From Colwellia sp. (GTDB lineage Bacteria; Pseudomonadota; Gammaproteobacteria; Enterobacterales; Alteromonadaceae), in NCBI GenBank assembly GCA_022969175.1, contig JALJPB010000024.1, forward strand, positions 1 to 53,170: 53,170 nt of DNA, written 5' to 3'. Positions 27,876-36,848 of the stretch are shown one piece after another; within the stretch, counting starts at the first letter, position 1; each line of letters opens with the position of its first letter. The position numbers were made by a program, and so were the translations under genes. Below the pieces are notes generated by a model. That model ran no database searches. It had not been told where the DNA came from and saw only the letters and a program-made list of their open reading frames with translations.

Positions 27876-30605
27876 ATGACAACATTTTTTAAATCCACAG
27901 TTATCGCTATTGCCGTGTTGTTTTTCTCTTTCTCTTTCTCTTTAACCGCGTATGCTGCAGATATTAGTCAACAGCAAATTGAGCAATTTAAAAAATTACC
28001 ACCGAGTCAGCAAAAATCTTTAGCTCAAAGCATGGGTATTGACTACAATGACTTGAAAGCTCAATTGTCAGGCAAAAAGTCATCTGGTCAAAATGAAGGA
28101 ACTAACTCTCAAGTATATCCTCGTGGTACGCTGTTTGATGAGAATGGAAATCCCGTTTTTGATGAGTACGCACAAATTGAGGATGAAGAGTTAGATGGTG
28201 AATTAAAACCTTTCGGTTATGACGTTTTTGCTAATGCTCCTTTTACTTTTGCACCTACCATGGATATTGCAATTCCTGAAGGTTATATCATTGGTCCTGG
28301 TGATAAACTATCCATTCAAGTATTTGGCAAAGAAACCATTGATGTTGAAATGATGGTATCTCGAGAAGGAGAGTTAGTCTTTCCTAATCTTGGCGCATTT
28401 AAAGTAGCTGGTTTAACTTTTATTGAATTAAAACAATTTATTAGTGCTAAAATTAAAGAGCGTATCACTGGTGTTAATGTTGTTGTTGGTATTGCCTCTC
28501 TACGCTCTATGCGTATTTTTGTCTTAGGTGATGCATTTAAGCCTGGACCTTATACCTTAAGTTCCTTATCAAGTATTACTCATGCTTTATTTGCCGCTGG
28601 TGGTATAAATGACATCGGTTCGTTAAGAAATATTCAATTGAAGCGTTCTGGGAAATTAATAAAAACTATAGACCTTTATGAGTTACTAATAAAAGGTGAC
28701 TCATCTAATGATATTTTATTACAATCTGGTGATGTGGTTTTCATCGCACCAGTTGGTAAAACAGTAAGTATTGATGGAGAAGTTCGCAGACCAGCTATAT
28801 ATGAGTTAAAAGATTCTGATACCTTTTCCACTGCCATATCAATGGCTGGCGGTTTTTTACCTTCAGCTTATGCAAAGTCGACAATTGTTGAAAGGTATAA
28901 TCAAAGTAACTTGCGCAGCATTATTAATATTGACTTAACCGATGACAATCAATTAATAAAGAAAGTTCATGAAGGTGACTATATACGTGTTCAGAAAACT
29001 TCTGAACTGTTTGAGGAGTCAGTCACTATTATAGGTGCTGTTACTCGTCCAGGAAAGTACCAGTGGTTTGAAGGTCAGAAAGTTAGCGATCTACTACCTA
29101 GTATTAACTCTCATTTGCTTCAAATTGCCGATTTAAACTACGCTTTAATTATCAGAGAGACTGATATTGCTCGTCATATTGAAGTCATCCAGATTTCATT
29201 AGCAAAAGCGATTAGTCAAAAAAATTCTGAGAGTGATCAGCTATTAAAACCAAGTGATAAAATTATTGTTTTTTCTAGCGCGTCAAAATTAATCGAAGAA
29301 AACATTACCTTTGATTCACTCGCCTTTACTCAAGATGAGTTATTTAAAAAAGAGAAGCAACTAGCTAAAGAAAAATATAAAACTAAAATATTTTGGCAAA
29401 AGTATGGTCAAGATAACGTCAAATATGCTCTTGATGCTGAAGATGAAAGAGCTTCATATTTGATAAATCAATCAATTGAGCAAATGAGCGGTGGCGAAGT
29501 AGAGAAAGAAATAGATATAAAAGAACTAAGTCTATTTTCTCGACAACGCTTGCTTTTACCCATTATTCAAAAATTAAAAGAGCAGGGAAGGTCAGGTCAT
29601 TCAATTCAATTAGTTGAGGTTGATGGTCAAGTGAAATACCCAGGGATATATCCTTTAGTTGTCGGCGGTAAGGTTGATGATCTAGTTGCTGCAGCTGGCG
29701 GTTTAGCAGAATCTGCTTATTTAGCTAAAGCTGATATAACACGTAATGTGGTAGGCTCGTATGGTGTTAAAAAAGAATCAATAACTTTAAACTTGGCCTC
29801 CGCTCTTAAAGCAGAAAGTGACAATGTTTTATTGGTGAGCAAAGATAGATTAAATATCCATAAAATACCTGCTTGGAGCGATAATCACATTATTGAACTT
29901 CGTGGGGAATTTGTTTTTCCTGGAAAGTATACTATCCGTAGAGGGGAAACATTATCAGACTTGATAGAAAAAGCAGGAGGGCTAACTGATTTTGCTTACG
30001 CTCAAGCATCTGTTTTTTCACGGACAAAATTAAAAGAGTTAGAGCAACAAAATTTAATTAAACTTGCAGGTGACTTACGAATTGAGATGGCTTCTCAATC
30101 GTTAACTGATAATAATTCAGCTCAATCATATAAAGACTCTCAAATGATGTTGGCTGATTTAACTAAAACCAAACCAGTAGGACGATTGGTTATTGATTTA
30201 GAAAGAGTTATGGTAAATAACGAGTATGATGTTTTATTAGAGAATGGTGATGTTTTATATATCCCAACGATGAATAATTCAGTAAACGTGATTGGTCAAA
30301 TTCAGGTCACTTCATCTCATATGTTTGATCTAAATCTTAACGCTAGCGATTATTTGGACTTAAGCGGTGGTATTAAAAAAAGAGCAGACGAAGACCGCAT
30401 TTATATAATTTCAGCTAATGGAGGGATTAAAATGATGGCAAGTAACAACTGGTTTGCTGACGACGAAGCCTCTCGATTACGCCCTGGCGATACTATTGTT
30501 GTACCGCTTGATGCTGAGTATATGAATAACCTTGAGTTGTGGACTAACGTTACAGGAATTATTTATAATTCAGCTGTGGCAATTGCCGCCATCAGTGGTA
30601 TTTAA
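27876..30605 (+). CDS. SLBB-domain polysaccharide export protein (Wza-related)
   Basis: Outer-membrane polysaccharide export protein. A type I signal peptide (cleavage near residue 27, TAYA-AD) is followed by a poly-export domain at about residues 130-215 (GYIIGPGDKLSIQVFG) and several SLBB repeats (for instance VFVLGDAFKPGPYTLS, VSIDGEVRRPAIYEL, VTIIGAVTRPGKYQW, VEVDGQVKYPGIYPL, IELRGEFVFPGKYTI, VNVIGQIQVTSSHMF). At 909 residues it is more than twice the length of E. coli Wza, and there is no lipobox Cys. It ends with a hydrophobic segment (YNSAVAIAAISGI). It heads the locus; such long forms occur in Vibrio and Shewanella polysaccharide clusters. Confidence 0.9.
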   Translation: MTTFFKSTVIAIAVLFFSFSFSLTAYAADISQQQIEQFKKLPPSQQKSLAQSMGIDYNDLKAQLSGKKSSGQNEGTNSQVYPRGTLFDENGNPVFDEYAQIEDEELDGELKPFGYDVFANAPFTFAPTMDIAIPEGYIIGPGDKLSIQVFGKETIDVEMMVSREGELVFPNLGAFKVAGLTFIELKQFISAKIKERITGVNVVVGIASLRSMRIFVLGDAFKPGPYTLSSLSSITHALFAAGGINDIGSLRNIQLKRSGKLIKTIDLYELLIKGDSSNDILLQSGDVVFIAPVGKTVSIDGEVRRPAIYELKDSDTFSTAISMAGGFLPSAYAKSTIVERYNQSNLRSIINIDLTDDNQLIKKVHEGDYIRVQKTSELFEESVTIIGAVTRPGKYQWFEGQKVSDLLPSINSHLLQIADLNYALIIRETDIARHIEVIQISLAKAISQKNSESDQLLKPSDKIIVFSSASKLIEENITFDSLAFTQDELFKKEKQLAKEKYKTKIFWQKYGQDNVKYALDAEDERASYLINQSIEQMSGGEVEKEIDIKELSLFSRQRLLLPIIQKLKEQGRSGHSIQLVEVDGQVKYPGIYPLVVGGKVDDLVAAAGGLAESAYLAKADITRNVVGSYGVKKESITLNLASALKAESDNVLLVSKDRLNIHKIPAWSDNHIIELRGEFVFPGKYTIRRGETLSDLIEKAGGLTDFAYAQASVFSRTKLKELEQQNLIKLAGDLRIEMASQSLTDNNSAQSYKDSQMMLADLTKTKPVGRLVIDLERVMVNNEYDVLLENGDVLYIPTMNNSVNVIGQIQVTSSHMFDLNLNASDYLDLSGGIKKRADEDRIYIISANGGIKMMASNNWFADDEASRLRPGDTIVVPLDAEYMNNLELWTNVTGIIYNSAVAIAAISGI

Positions 30606-30643
30606 ATCAGCTTAAAATCTAATTAAAGGGAATGAATTGAATA

Positions 30644-31924
30644 ATGTTTTATGAATTAAATGACGCTAAAATTGCTATTATTGGTTTAGGTTATGTGGGA
30701 TTACCATTAGCCGTTGAATTTGGTAAAAAATACCCAACAGTAGGTTTTGATATTAATTCCAAACGGATTGAAGAATTAAACCAGGGGCATGACTTTACTT
30801 TAGAGGTTTCGAGTGAAGAATTAGCAGATTCTGAATTTATATCTTATGCCCATGACATAGAGGCATTAAAAGAAAGTAACATTTATATTGTTACTGTGCC
30901 GACCCCTATAGATGAGCACAAGCAACCTGACTTAACACCGCTAATAAAAGCCAGTGAAATGTTGGCGAAAGTTATGTCAAGGGGCGATATCGTTATCTAT
31001 GAGTCCACCGTATACCCTGGTGCTACTGAAGAAGTTTGTATTCCTCAAATAGAAAAAAATTCATCACTTATTTTCAACCAAGATTTTTATGCCGGTTATA
31101 GCCCTGAACGTATTAACCCTGGCGATAAAGAACATAGAGTCACCAATATTTTAAAAGTTACTTCGGGGTCAACCCCTGAGATAGCTGATTTTGTTGATAG
31201 TCTTTATGCCTCAATTATTATAGCGGGTACTTATAAAGCCTCTTCTATTCAAGTAGCGGAAGCGGCAAAAGTTATTGAGAATACCCAACGAGACCTTAAT
31301 ATTGCATTGATAAATGAACTAGCTGTTATTTTTAATAAGCTAGGTATAGATACAGAAGAAGTGCTTAAAGCTGCTGGTACAAAATGGAATTTTTTACCAT
31401 TTCGTCCAGGGCTTGTAGGTGGACATTGCATCGGTGTGGATCCCTATTACTTAACTCATAAAGCTCAAGCAATAGGGTACAACCCAGAAGTTATCTTGGC
31501 AGGTCGACGGATTAACGACGGCATGGCCACTTATGTGGTTACGCAATTAACTAAAACCATGATCAAGCGAAAGTTACAAATTAATGGTGCGAATGTCTTA
31601 GTGATGGGGCTGACATTTAAAGAAAACTGCCCTGATGTTCGTAATACCAAAATTGTAGATGTTTTCAATGAGCTAAAAGAGTACAACATGAATGTTGATG
31701 TATACGACCCTTGGGTTGATCCCGAAGAGGCTGTGCATGAATATAATATTGAATTGATAAAACAGCCTAAAGCTAAACATTACGACGCTGTTATTTTTGC
31801 TGTTGCTCATAAGCAATTTAAAAAAATGAGTAATAATGAGGTTTTAGAGCTTACTAAAAGTGAACATGTAATTTATGACTTAAAATATATAATCGACCCC
31901 GAAATCGTAGATATCCGTTTATAA
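30644..31924 (+). CDS. tviB: UDP-N-acetyl-hexosamine 6-dehydrogenase (TviB/WbpO type)
   Basis: NAD-dependent nucleotide-sugar dehydrogenase oxidising C6 of UDP-GlcNAc or UDP-GalNAc to the uronic acid. N-terminal Rossmann motif [11 protein letters not shown], central helix with [22 protein letters not shown], catalytic C262 in [12 protein letters not shown], and the C-terminal UDP-binding part with [15 protein letters not shown]. The sequence resembles TviB of the Vi antigen pathway rather than UDP-glucose dehydrogenase. With the epimerase that follows, it should supply UDP-GalNAcA. AAAGGGAATG region before the start; 426 residues. Confidence 0.92.
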   Translation: MFYELNDAKIAIIGLGYVGLPLAVEFGKKYPTVGFDINSKRIEELNQGHDFTLEVSSEELADSEFISYAHDIEALKESNIYIVTVPTPIDEHKQPDLTPLIKASEMLAKVMSRGDIVIYESTVYPGATEEVCIPQIEKNSSLIFNQDFYAGYSPERINPGDKEHRVTNILKVTSGSTPEIADFVDSLYASIIIAGTYKASSIQVAEAAKVIENTQRDLNIALINELAVIFNKLGIDTEEVLKAAGTKWNFLPFRPGLVGGHCIGVDPYYLTHKAQAIGYNPEVILAGRRINDGMATYVVTQLTKTMIKRKLQINGANVLVMGLTFKENCPDVRNTKIVDVFNELKEYNMNVDVYDPWVDPEEAVHEYNIELIKQPKAKHYDAVIFAVAHKQFKKMSNNEVLELTKSEHVIYDLKYIIDPEIVDIRL

Positions 31925-31948
31925 GTCTGTTTTTAATAGAATATGTAA

Positions 31949-31974
31949 ATGCTGAAATATTAATATTTCAGCAT
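31949..31974. promoter_or_regulatory. Perfect 26-bp palindrome between tviB and tviC
   Basis: Two 13-base arms (ATGCTGAAATATT and its exact reverse complement) meet with no spacer. As RNA it would form a long hairpin, but the following sequence (AATTAATTTTTG) is a weak T-run, so it may be a weak terminator, an mRNA processing site, or a protein-binding site. Confidence 0.6.
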
Positions 31975-32024
31975 AATTAATTTTTGAATTCAAATACAAA
32001 TGAAAAATCATAACAAGGAAAGAT

Positions 32025-33050
32025 ATGTCTCGTTATCTAGAAATTAAAGAAACTTTACTTACTGCACCTAGAACCTGGTTGATTACTGGCTGTGCAGGTT
32101 TTATCGGTTCAAACCTATTAGAGCACTTATTATTACTTAATCAAAAAGTAGTGGGCCTAGATAACTTTTCCACAGGGCACCAGCATAATTTTGATGAAGT
32201 TAAAGCTCTCGTTAGTCTTGAGCAGTGGGAAAGGTTTAATTTTATTGAAGGTGATATACGAAACCTGGATGACTGTACTAAGGCGGTATCAGGTGTTGAC
32301 TTTATCCTTCATCAAGCCGCGCTAGGCTCTGTTCCACGTTCAATTGCTGACCCTATTCTAACTAACTCTGCTAACATTACTGGTTTTTTAAACATGTTAG
32401 TTGCCGCAAAAGAACAAAAAGTAAAAACTTTCGTTTATGCAGCCTCTAGTTCGACTTATGGTGATCACCCTGCACTACCTAAGATTGAAGAAGTTATTGG
32501 CAAACCTTTATCACCTTACGCTGTCACCAAATATGTTAACGAATTATATGCTGATGTATTTCAAAAAACCTATGGATTAAATTCAATAGGGCTGCGCTAC
32601 TTCAATGTTTTTGGTAAACGTCAAGATCCTGATGGCGCTTATGCGGCCGTTATTCCTAAATGGACTGCCGCGATGATTGAAAACCAAGACGTTGTTATAA
32701 ACGGTGATGGTGAAACCAGTAGAGATTTTTGTTTTGTTGAGAATGCTGTACAAGCTAATATATTAGCAGCAATGGCAAATGAAAAAGGTTTAAACGAAAT
32801 TTATAACGTTGCTTTAGGTGACCGAACCACATTAAACACTTTATTTAACAGTCTGAAGGTATCTCTAAATTGTAATAATGTTGAATATGATAAATCACCA
32901 ATTTATCAAGACTTCAGGTTAGGGGATGTTCGTCATTCTCAAGCAGATACTAGTAAGATAAAAGAACTATTAGGTTATGAACCTGAATATCGTATTCAAG
33001 AGGGAATAAATAAAGCAATGCCATGGTATAAAATATTTTTAACAAAATAA
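32025..33050 (+). CDS. tviC: UDP-N-acetylglucosamine 4-epimerase (TviC/WbpP type)
   Basis: Extended SDR epimerase interconverting UDP-GlcNAc and UDP-GalNAc (and their uronic acids). It starts with about 15 extra residues before the NAD motif [10 protein letters not shown], typical of WbpP/TviC; also [12 protein letters not shown], the SSS of [11 protein letters not shown], and the catalytic [13 protein letters not shown] (YxxxK). Length 341. An AAGGAAAG ribosome site precedes the ATG. With the upstream dehydrogenase it forms the Vi-type pathway to GalNAcA. Confidence 0.92.
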   Translation: MSRYLEIKETLLTAPRTWLITGCAGFIGSNLLEHLLLLNQKVVGLDNFSTGHQHNFDEVKALVSLEQWERFNFIEGDIRNLDDCTKAVSGVDFILHQAALGSVPRSIADPILTNSANITGFLNMLVAAKEQKVKTFVYAASSSTYGDHPALPKIEEVIGKPLSPYAVTKYVNELYADVFQKTYGLNSIGLRYFNVFGKRQDPDGAYAAVIPKWTAAMIENQDVVINGDGETSRDFCFVENAVQANILAAMANEKGLNEIYNVALGDRTTLNTLFNSLKVSLNCNNVEYDKSPIYQDFRLGDVRHSQADTSKIKELLGYEPEYRIQEGINKAMPWYKIFLTK

Positions 33051-33080
33051 GGTTCAAATTTTCCTTGGCTAATCTAATAG

Positions 33081-33250
33081 GAAGGTGAAAAGTATTATAA
33101 TGACTCTTTCGATAAAGCTATTAGACATAAAAAGAACGATTCGGCGTTTAATGCATACCGCCATACAGGTTTTCAGTAACTTATGGCCTTGAGTTAGATA
33201 TCATTAATCCTTTACAACAACTTATGAAAACCAATATAATAGGCGAATAG
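33081..33250 (+). pseudogene. Possible frameshifted gene remnant
   Basis: Between tviC and wzz an open stretch without start codon reads EGEKYYNDSFDKAIRHKKND then SAFNAYRHTGFQ and a stop at 33177; two bases shifted, the next frame reads TYGLELDIINPLQQLMKTNI then IGE and a stop at 33248. Both halves look like normal protein, and joined they suggest the C-terminal 55 residues of a decayed gene. I do not recognise the family. Chance cannot be excluded for such a short stretch. Confidence 0.3.
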
Positions 33251-33292
33251 ATGAGTAATACTCCAAAATAATCAAAATAAGTAATGTAATTA

Positions 33293-34393
33293 GTGTCAAA
33301 CAAGCTAGATAATCCAAGTATTCAAGGAACGAATAAAGACTTACATGTCTCACCCTCACGCGCTGAATTTTCTCAAGAAAATTATCTGTTGCAACAACTT
33401 CTCCAACAACAAATGAATCAACAACACCATCAAAGTGGTGTAATAAATTTAGCTGAGCTTCTGAGAGCTATTTGGGCTGGAAAGTTCACAATTATTATTA
33501 TCTGTTTTGTATTTACTTTAGCTTCAATTGCTTTTGCTCTGTCTAAGCCTAATATCTATAAGGCCTCTGCTATTCTAGCCCCTGCATCAGAAGATGGAGG
33601 GCCTGGCGGAATGGCAGCATTAGCGGGGCAGTTTGGTGGTTTAGCAAGTATGGCTGGCATCAATTTAGGTGGCGGCGGTGGCGTTGATAAAACAGCATTA
33701 GCTTTGGAAATCATTAAGTCGCGCTCATTTATTGAAAAATTTATTAAAAAACATCATTTACTCGTACCAATAATGGCAGCAGAGGGCTGGGATATCACCT
33801 CAAATACTCTTGTTCTAAACGCCAAATTATATAATCTACAAAGTAAAAAGTGGGTGAGAGAAGTAAAATCACCCAAAAAACCAGAACCATCAAAGTGGGA
33901 AGCTTATAAAGTTTTTTTAGATCTATTGTCTGTTTCGCAAGATAAAACAACTTCTATGGTTACTATCGAAATTGAATATTATTCTCCTCAGCTGGCTAAA
34001 CTATGGTTAACATGGCTAATAGCTGATATTAATGAGTTTATGCGTGATCAAGATCAAAAAGAAGCGCAGGTGTCAATTGATTATCTTAGAAAACAATTAC
34101 TCACTATCCAAGTATCCAACATGGAAACGGTATTTTACCAACTCATTGAAGAACAAACAAAAAACATGATGCTCACTCAGGTGAAGCCTGAATATGTGCT
34201 AAAGACTATTGATCCACCTCAAGTGCCAGAAGTAAAAGCAAAACCTAAACGAGCATTAATTGTGATATTAGGTATAATGCTAGGTGGAGTATTGTCAATA
34301 TTGATTGTTTTAGTCAGATACTTTACTAAAACTAAAACTAAAGCTAAAACTAATACCAATGCTAAACCTAATGACAAAGAAAGTTCTAATTAA
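33293..34393 (+). CDS. wzz: Wzz polysaccharide chain-length determinant
   Basis: Polysaccharide co-polymerase of the inner membrane controlling chain length by acting with Wzy. An N-terminal cytoplasmic Gln-rich part (QQLLQQQMNQQHHQ) is followed by INLAELLRAIWAGK, TM1 at about residues 68-90, a Gly-rich stretch in the periplasm (GGPGGMAALAGQFGG), the helical periplasmic domain, the Pro-rich motif DPPQVPEVKAKPKR and TM2. A short cytoplasmic tail encoded by hexanucleotide repeats follows. There is no Wzc kinase domain. Start is GTG with no clear ribosome site. 366 residues. Confidence 0.9.
   Translation: MSNKLDNPSIQGTNKDLHVSPSRAEFSQENYLLQQLLQQQMNQQHHQSGVINLAELLRAIWAGKFTIIIICFVFTLASIAFALSKPNIYKASAILAPASEDGGPGGMAALAGQFGGLASMAGINLGGGGGVDKTALALEIIKSRSFIEKFIKKHHLLVPIMAAEGWDITSNTLVLNAKLYNLQSKKWVREVKSPKKPEPSKWEAYKVFLDLLSVSQDKTTSMVTIEIEYYSPQLAKLWLTWLIADINEFMRDQDQKEAQVSIDYLRKQLLTIQVSNMETVFYQLIEEQTKNMMLTQVKPEYVLKTIDPPQVPEVKAKPKRALIVILGIMLGGVLSILIVLVRYFTKTKTKAKTNTNAKPNDKESSN
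34325..34372 (+). repeat. Imperfect hexanucleotide tandem repeat in the wzz 3' end
   Basis: Eight consecutive hexamers related to ACTAAA, the first three identical. They encode a Lys/Thr/Asn-rich tail after TM2. The unit is a multiple of three, so slippage would change tail length without breaking the frame. Confidence 0.75.
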
Positions 34394-34429
34394 AACTATG
34401 ATGCTAACTAAACTAAACTTGGCTTTGCT

Positions 34430-35482
34430 ATGAATTCGTATATCTCAATATTCTCTACTATTCTCACAACATTTATCTGTGCTTTTATAGCTATTAAATT
34501 TTTTAAGCCAGTTGCGATAGAAGTTGGGTTAGTAGATACACCTACAGAGCGTAAAAATCATTCCGGCAATATTCCATTAATTGGCGGTATTTCAATATTT
34601 TTAGCTGTACTAGCGGCAAGCCTTATTTGGTTACCTAATACCATTGAACTTAGAATGTACCTAATTGCATCCGCGATGATGGTGTTTATTGGTGCACTTG
34701 ATGACAAATTTGACCTTCGGGTTAGAGTTCGTATTGTGGGGCAATTAATCATCGCGAGTTTAATGATCTATGGTGTTGGCGGTTATATCTCCAATTTAGG
34801 TGACTTATTCGGCTTGGGAGATGTAGAATTAGGCCCGTTAGGGATAGTGTTTACTTACTTTGGTATTATAGTGGTTATAAATGCCTACAATATGATTGAT
34901 GGCATCGATGGTCTCATTGGCAGTTTAAGTATTAATACGTTTGTTTCAATTGCTATTCTATTTTTAATGAGTGGGCAAACTAACTATCTGAGCTATCCAC
35001 TTATTTTAGCAACAGCAACTATTCCATATTTAATGTTTAACTTAGGTTTACTTACCAAAAAGAATAAGAAGATCTTTATGGGTGATGCTGGCAGCATGTT
35101 TATTGGTTTAAGTGTCATCTGGTTACTTTGTATGGGAACACAGGGGGAACAAGCTTCATTTCGACCAGTTACCGCGCTTTGGATTTGTGCTATACCTTTA
35201 ATGGATATGTTGGCGATAGTCGTAAGAAGGCACAGAAGAGGAAGATCACCTTTCAAACCTGACCGCGATCACCTACATCATATTTTACAGCGAGCAGGTT
35301 TGACCGCGAGACAAACACTGGTAGTAATATCAAGTTTAGCTCTTGTAATGTCAGCGATTGGCGTTTCAGGCGAATACTTCCAAATTCCAGATTTAGTCTT
35401 GGTCATAGGGTTTTTAGTAATGTTCTTGAGCTATACCCTAATGATTAAAAAATTAACTCAAATTTCAGAATTTAAAAAGTAG
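34430..35482 (+). CDS. wecA: Undecaprenyl-phosphate GlcNAc-1-phosphate transferase (WecA)
   Basis: Initiating enzyme that transfers GlcNAc-1-P (or a related HexNAc-1-P) to undecaprenyl phosphate. Polytopic, about ten or eleven membrane segments. Motifs: VDTPTERKNHSGNIPLIGGI, the DDxxD-like GALDDKFDLR, NAYNMIDGIDGL, FMGDAGSMFIG and the HIH-like DRDHLHHILQRAGL. 350 residues. Its presence, with no WbaP/WcaJ-type phosphotransferase in the locus, indicates a HexNAc at the reducing end. It follows wzz closely; a 730-base gap comes next. Confidence 0.95.
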   Translation: MNSYISIFSTILTTFICAFIAIKFFKPVAIEVGLVDTPTERKNHSGNIPLIGGISIFLAVLAASLIWLPNTIELRMYLIASAMMVFIGALDDKFDLRVRVRIVGQLIIASLMIYGVGGYISNLGDLFGLGDVELGPLGIVFTYFGIIVVINAYNMIDGIDGLIGSLSINTFVSIAILFLMSGQTNYLSYPLILATATIPYLMFNLGLLTKKNKKIFMGDAGSMFIGLSVIWLLCMGTQGEQASFRPVTALWICAIPLMDMLAIVVRRHRRGRSPFKPDRDHLHHILQRAGLTARQTLVVISSLALVMSAIGVSGEYFQIPDLVLVIGFLVMFLSYTLMIKKLTQISEFKK

Positions 35483-36212
35483 GTAGATTAGAATAAATAT
35501 TTTTGATTATCGGGTCTGTATTGTTGGTTGTTTTTTTTACAACGAGTACAAACCTCACGCAATGGTCATTTCTCATAATATCTGGTGTTAAGTCTAAATG
35601 TTCTGAGTTCCTGTCATTATAACGCAAGCTAATTTCCTTAATGTTGACTTGGAATAACTAATCGGTTCATCCTGACAGTAAACAGAGATTCAAAAAAACA
35701 TATCTAAATCTGACATTCATAATTACTGAGCCTAGATAGGACGAATTTCTAATGCTTAAGTTAAATGAACCCGTTCAAAGTCAATTAATATAATAGTTGT
35801 TCATAATAATGAAGAAGTTAAATTAGTCAGACTTCAAAATATAAACAATTATGACTAGCAAAAAGCAAATAAATTTCTTTCATATTGTCGAGATTTTTAA
35901 TACTTGAGTACCTCACAATAATAGTTTTTTCTGTAACATAACTTCTATGTAAGAGTATATGCCAAATTACTTATTACTATCTTTTTACAACTGTAAATAA
36001 GGCGAAAGTTAAGTATAATACCTCTCGTATATTTTTTGCCATTTTATGAATGGGGCAATTTTTATTTTAAGTGCTAATTAATGCCAAATAATTAGAAAGT
36101 AGTTTTATAAAATATAACTGAGTTTGAAAGAAGCTAGATCTTTGTAGTTTAAAGTATGTGTAAAATGTTGGGAGGTAGTAGGAATTGATTAGCCATCATC
36201 AAGAGGAAGTTC
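35483..36212. other. 730-bp AT-rich intergenic gap
   Basis: No full gene seen on either strand. A 29-codon open stretch without start (35769-35855, stop 35856-35858) reads TRSKSINIIVVHNNEEVKLV then RLQNINNYD and resembles the first strand-helix of a GT2 glycosyltransferase, so this may be a decayed glycosyltransferase. Near the end, GGGAGGTAGTAGG at 36170-36182 resembles the ops core GGCGGTAG with one change. It probably holds the promoter for the gmm-gmd-fcl part. Confidence 0.5.
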
Positions 36213-36701
36213 GTGCATTTTATGAAATTATCATCTGCAGGTTTTAAATTGATTGTAAAATCTACCCCCTTGGTTTCTATTGATTTAATTGTCAGAGATC
36301 ATGATGGTAATGTCTTATTAGGCAAGCGAATTAATCGACCAGCACAAGGCTTTTGGTTTGTCCCTGGTGGGCGTATTCTTAAAGATGAACCATTTGAAAG
36401 TGCATTTAAGCGACTAGTAAAAGAAGAGTTAGGCCTCAATACCGTAAAGTCAAATTTTAAAGGTGTCTACCAGCATTTTTATGATGATAACTTTTCAGGA
36501 GATAATTTCTCAACACATTACCTCGTACTTGCTTATGAGTTAACATCTAATGATGATCTAGCGTTGTTACCTCTTGAACAGCATTCGAAATATAAGTGGT
36601 TTTCTGAGAGTGAGTTAATTCAGAGTGAACAGGTACATAAACACTGTAAATGGTATTTCCAAGAAAATAAACAAGCAGATATATCTGCAAATAATAGCTA
36701 A
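36213..36701 (+). CDS. gmm: GDP-mannose mannosyl hydrolase (Nudix)
   Basis: Nudix hydrolase that splits GDP-mannose (and GDP-glucose) to GDP and the sugar, thought to tune GDP-mannose levels. Close in layout to E. coli Gmm: STPLVSIDLIV, LLGKRINRPAQGFWFVPGGR, the modified Nudix box continuing to KRLVKEELGL, QHFYDDNFSGDNFSTHY and LLPLEQHSKYKWFSE. Start at GTG 36213 is five bases after GAGGA; an ATG at 36222 is the alternative. It sits directly before gmd, as colanic-acid-type clusters keep gmd, fcl and gmm together. Confidence 0.93.
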   Translation: MHFMKLSSAGFKLIVKSTPLVSIDLIVRDHDGNVLLGKRINRPAQGFWFVPGGRILKDEPFESAFKRLVKEELGLNTVKSNFKGVYQHFYDDNFSGDNFSTHYLVLAYELTSNDDLALLPLEQHSKYKWFSESELIQSEQVHKHCKWYFQENKQADISANNS

Positions 36702-36848
36702 TTTACTTAATTTGGTTTTAGATAGTAATTTTAAAAGACCTCTCCTGTTATTATAGTTGACGGATGTGGCTTTAATGAAAGTAACAAACAATGGATTTTT
36801 AGGGTTGTTAAAAAATATCAACTTATGTATCAGATTTAGGAATTATAA

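Noticed and set aside
30644..31924. A second UDP-glucose dehydrogenase
   Set aside because: Length, the [13 protein letters not shown] helix and the adjoining TviC-type epimerase fit the UDP-HexNAc dehydrogenase group better.
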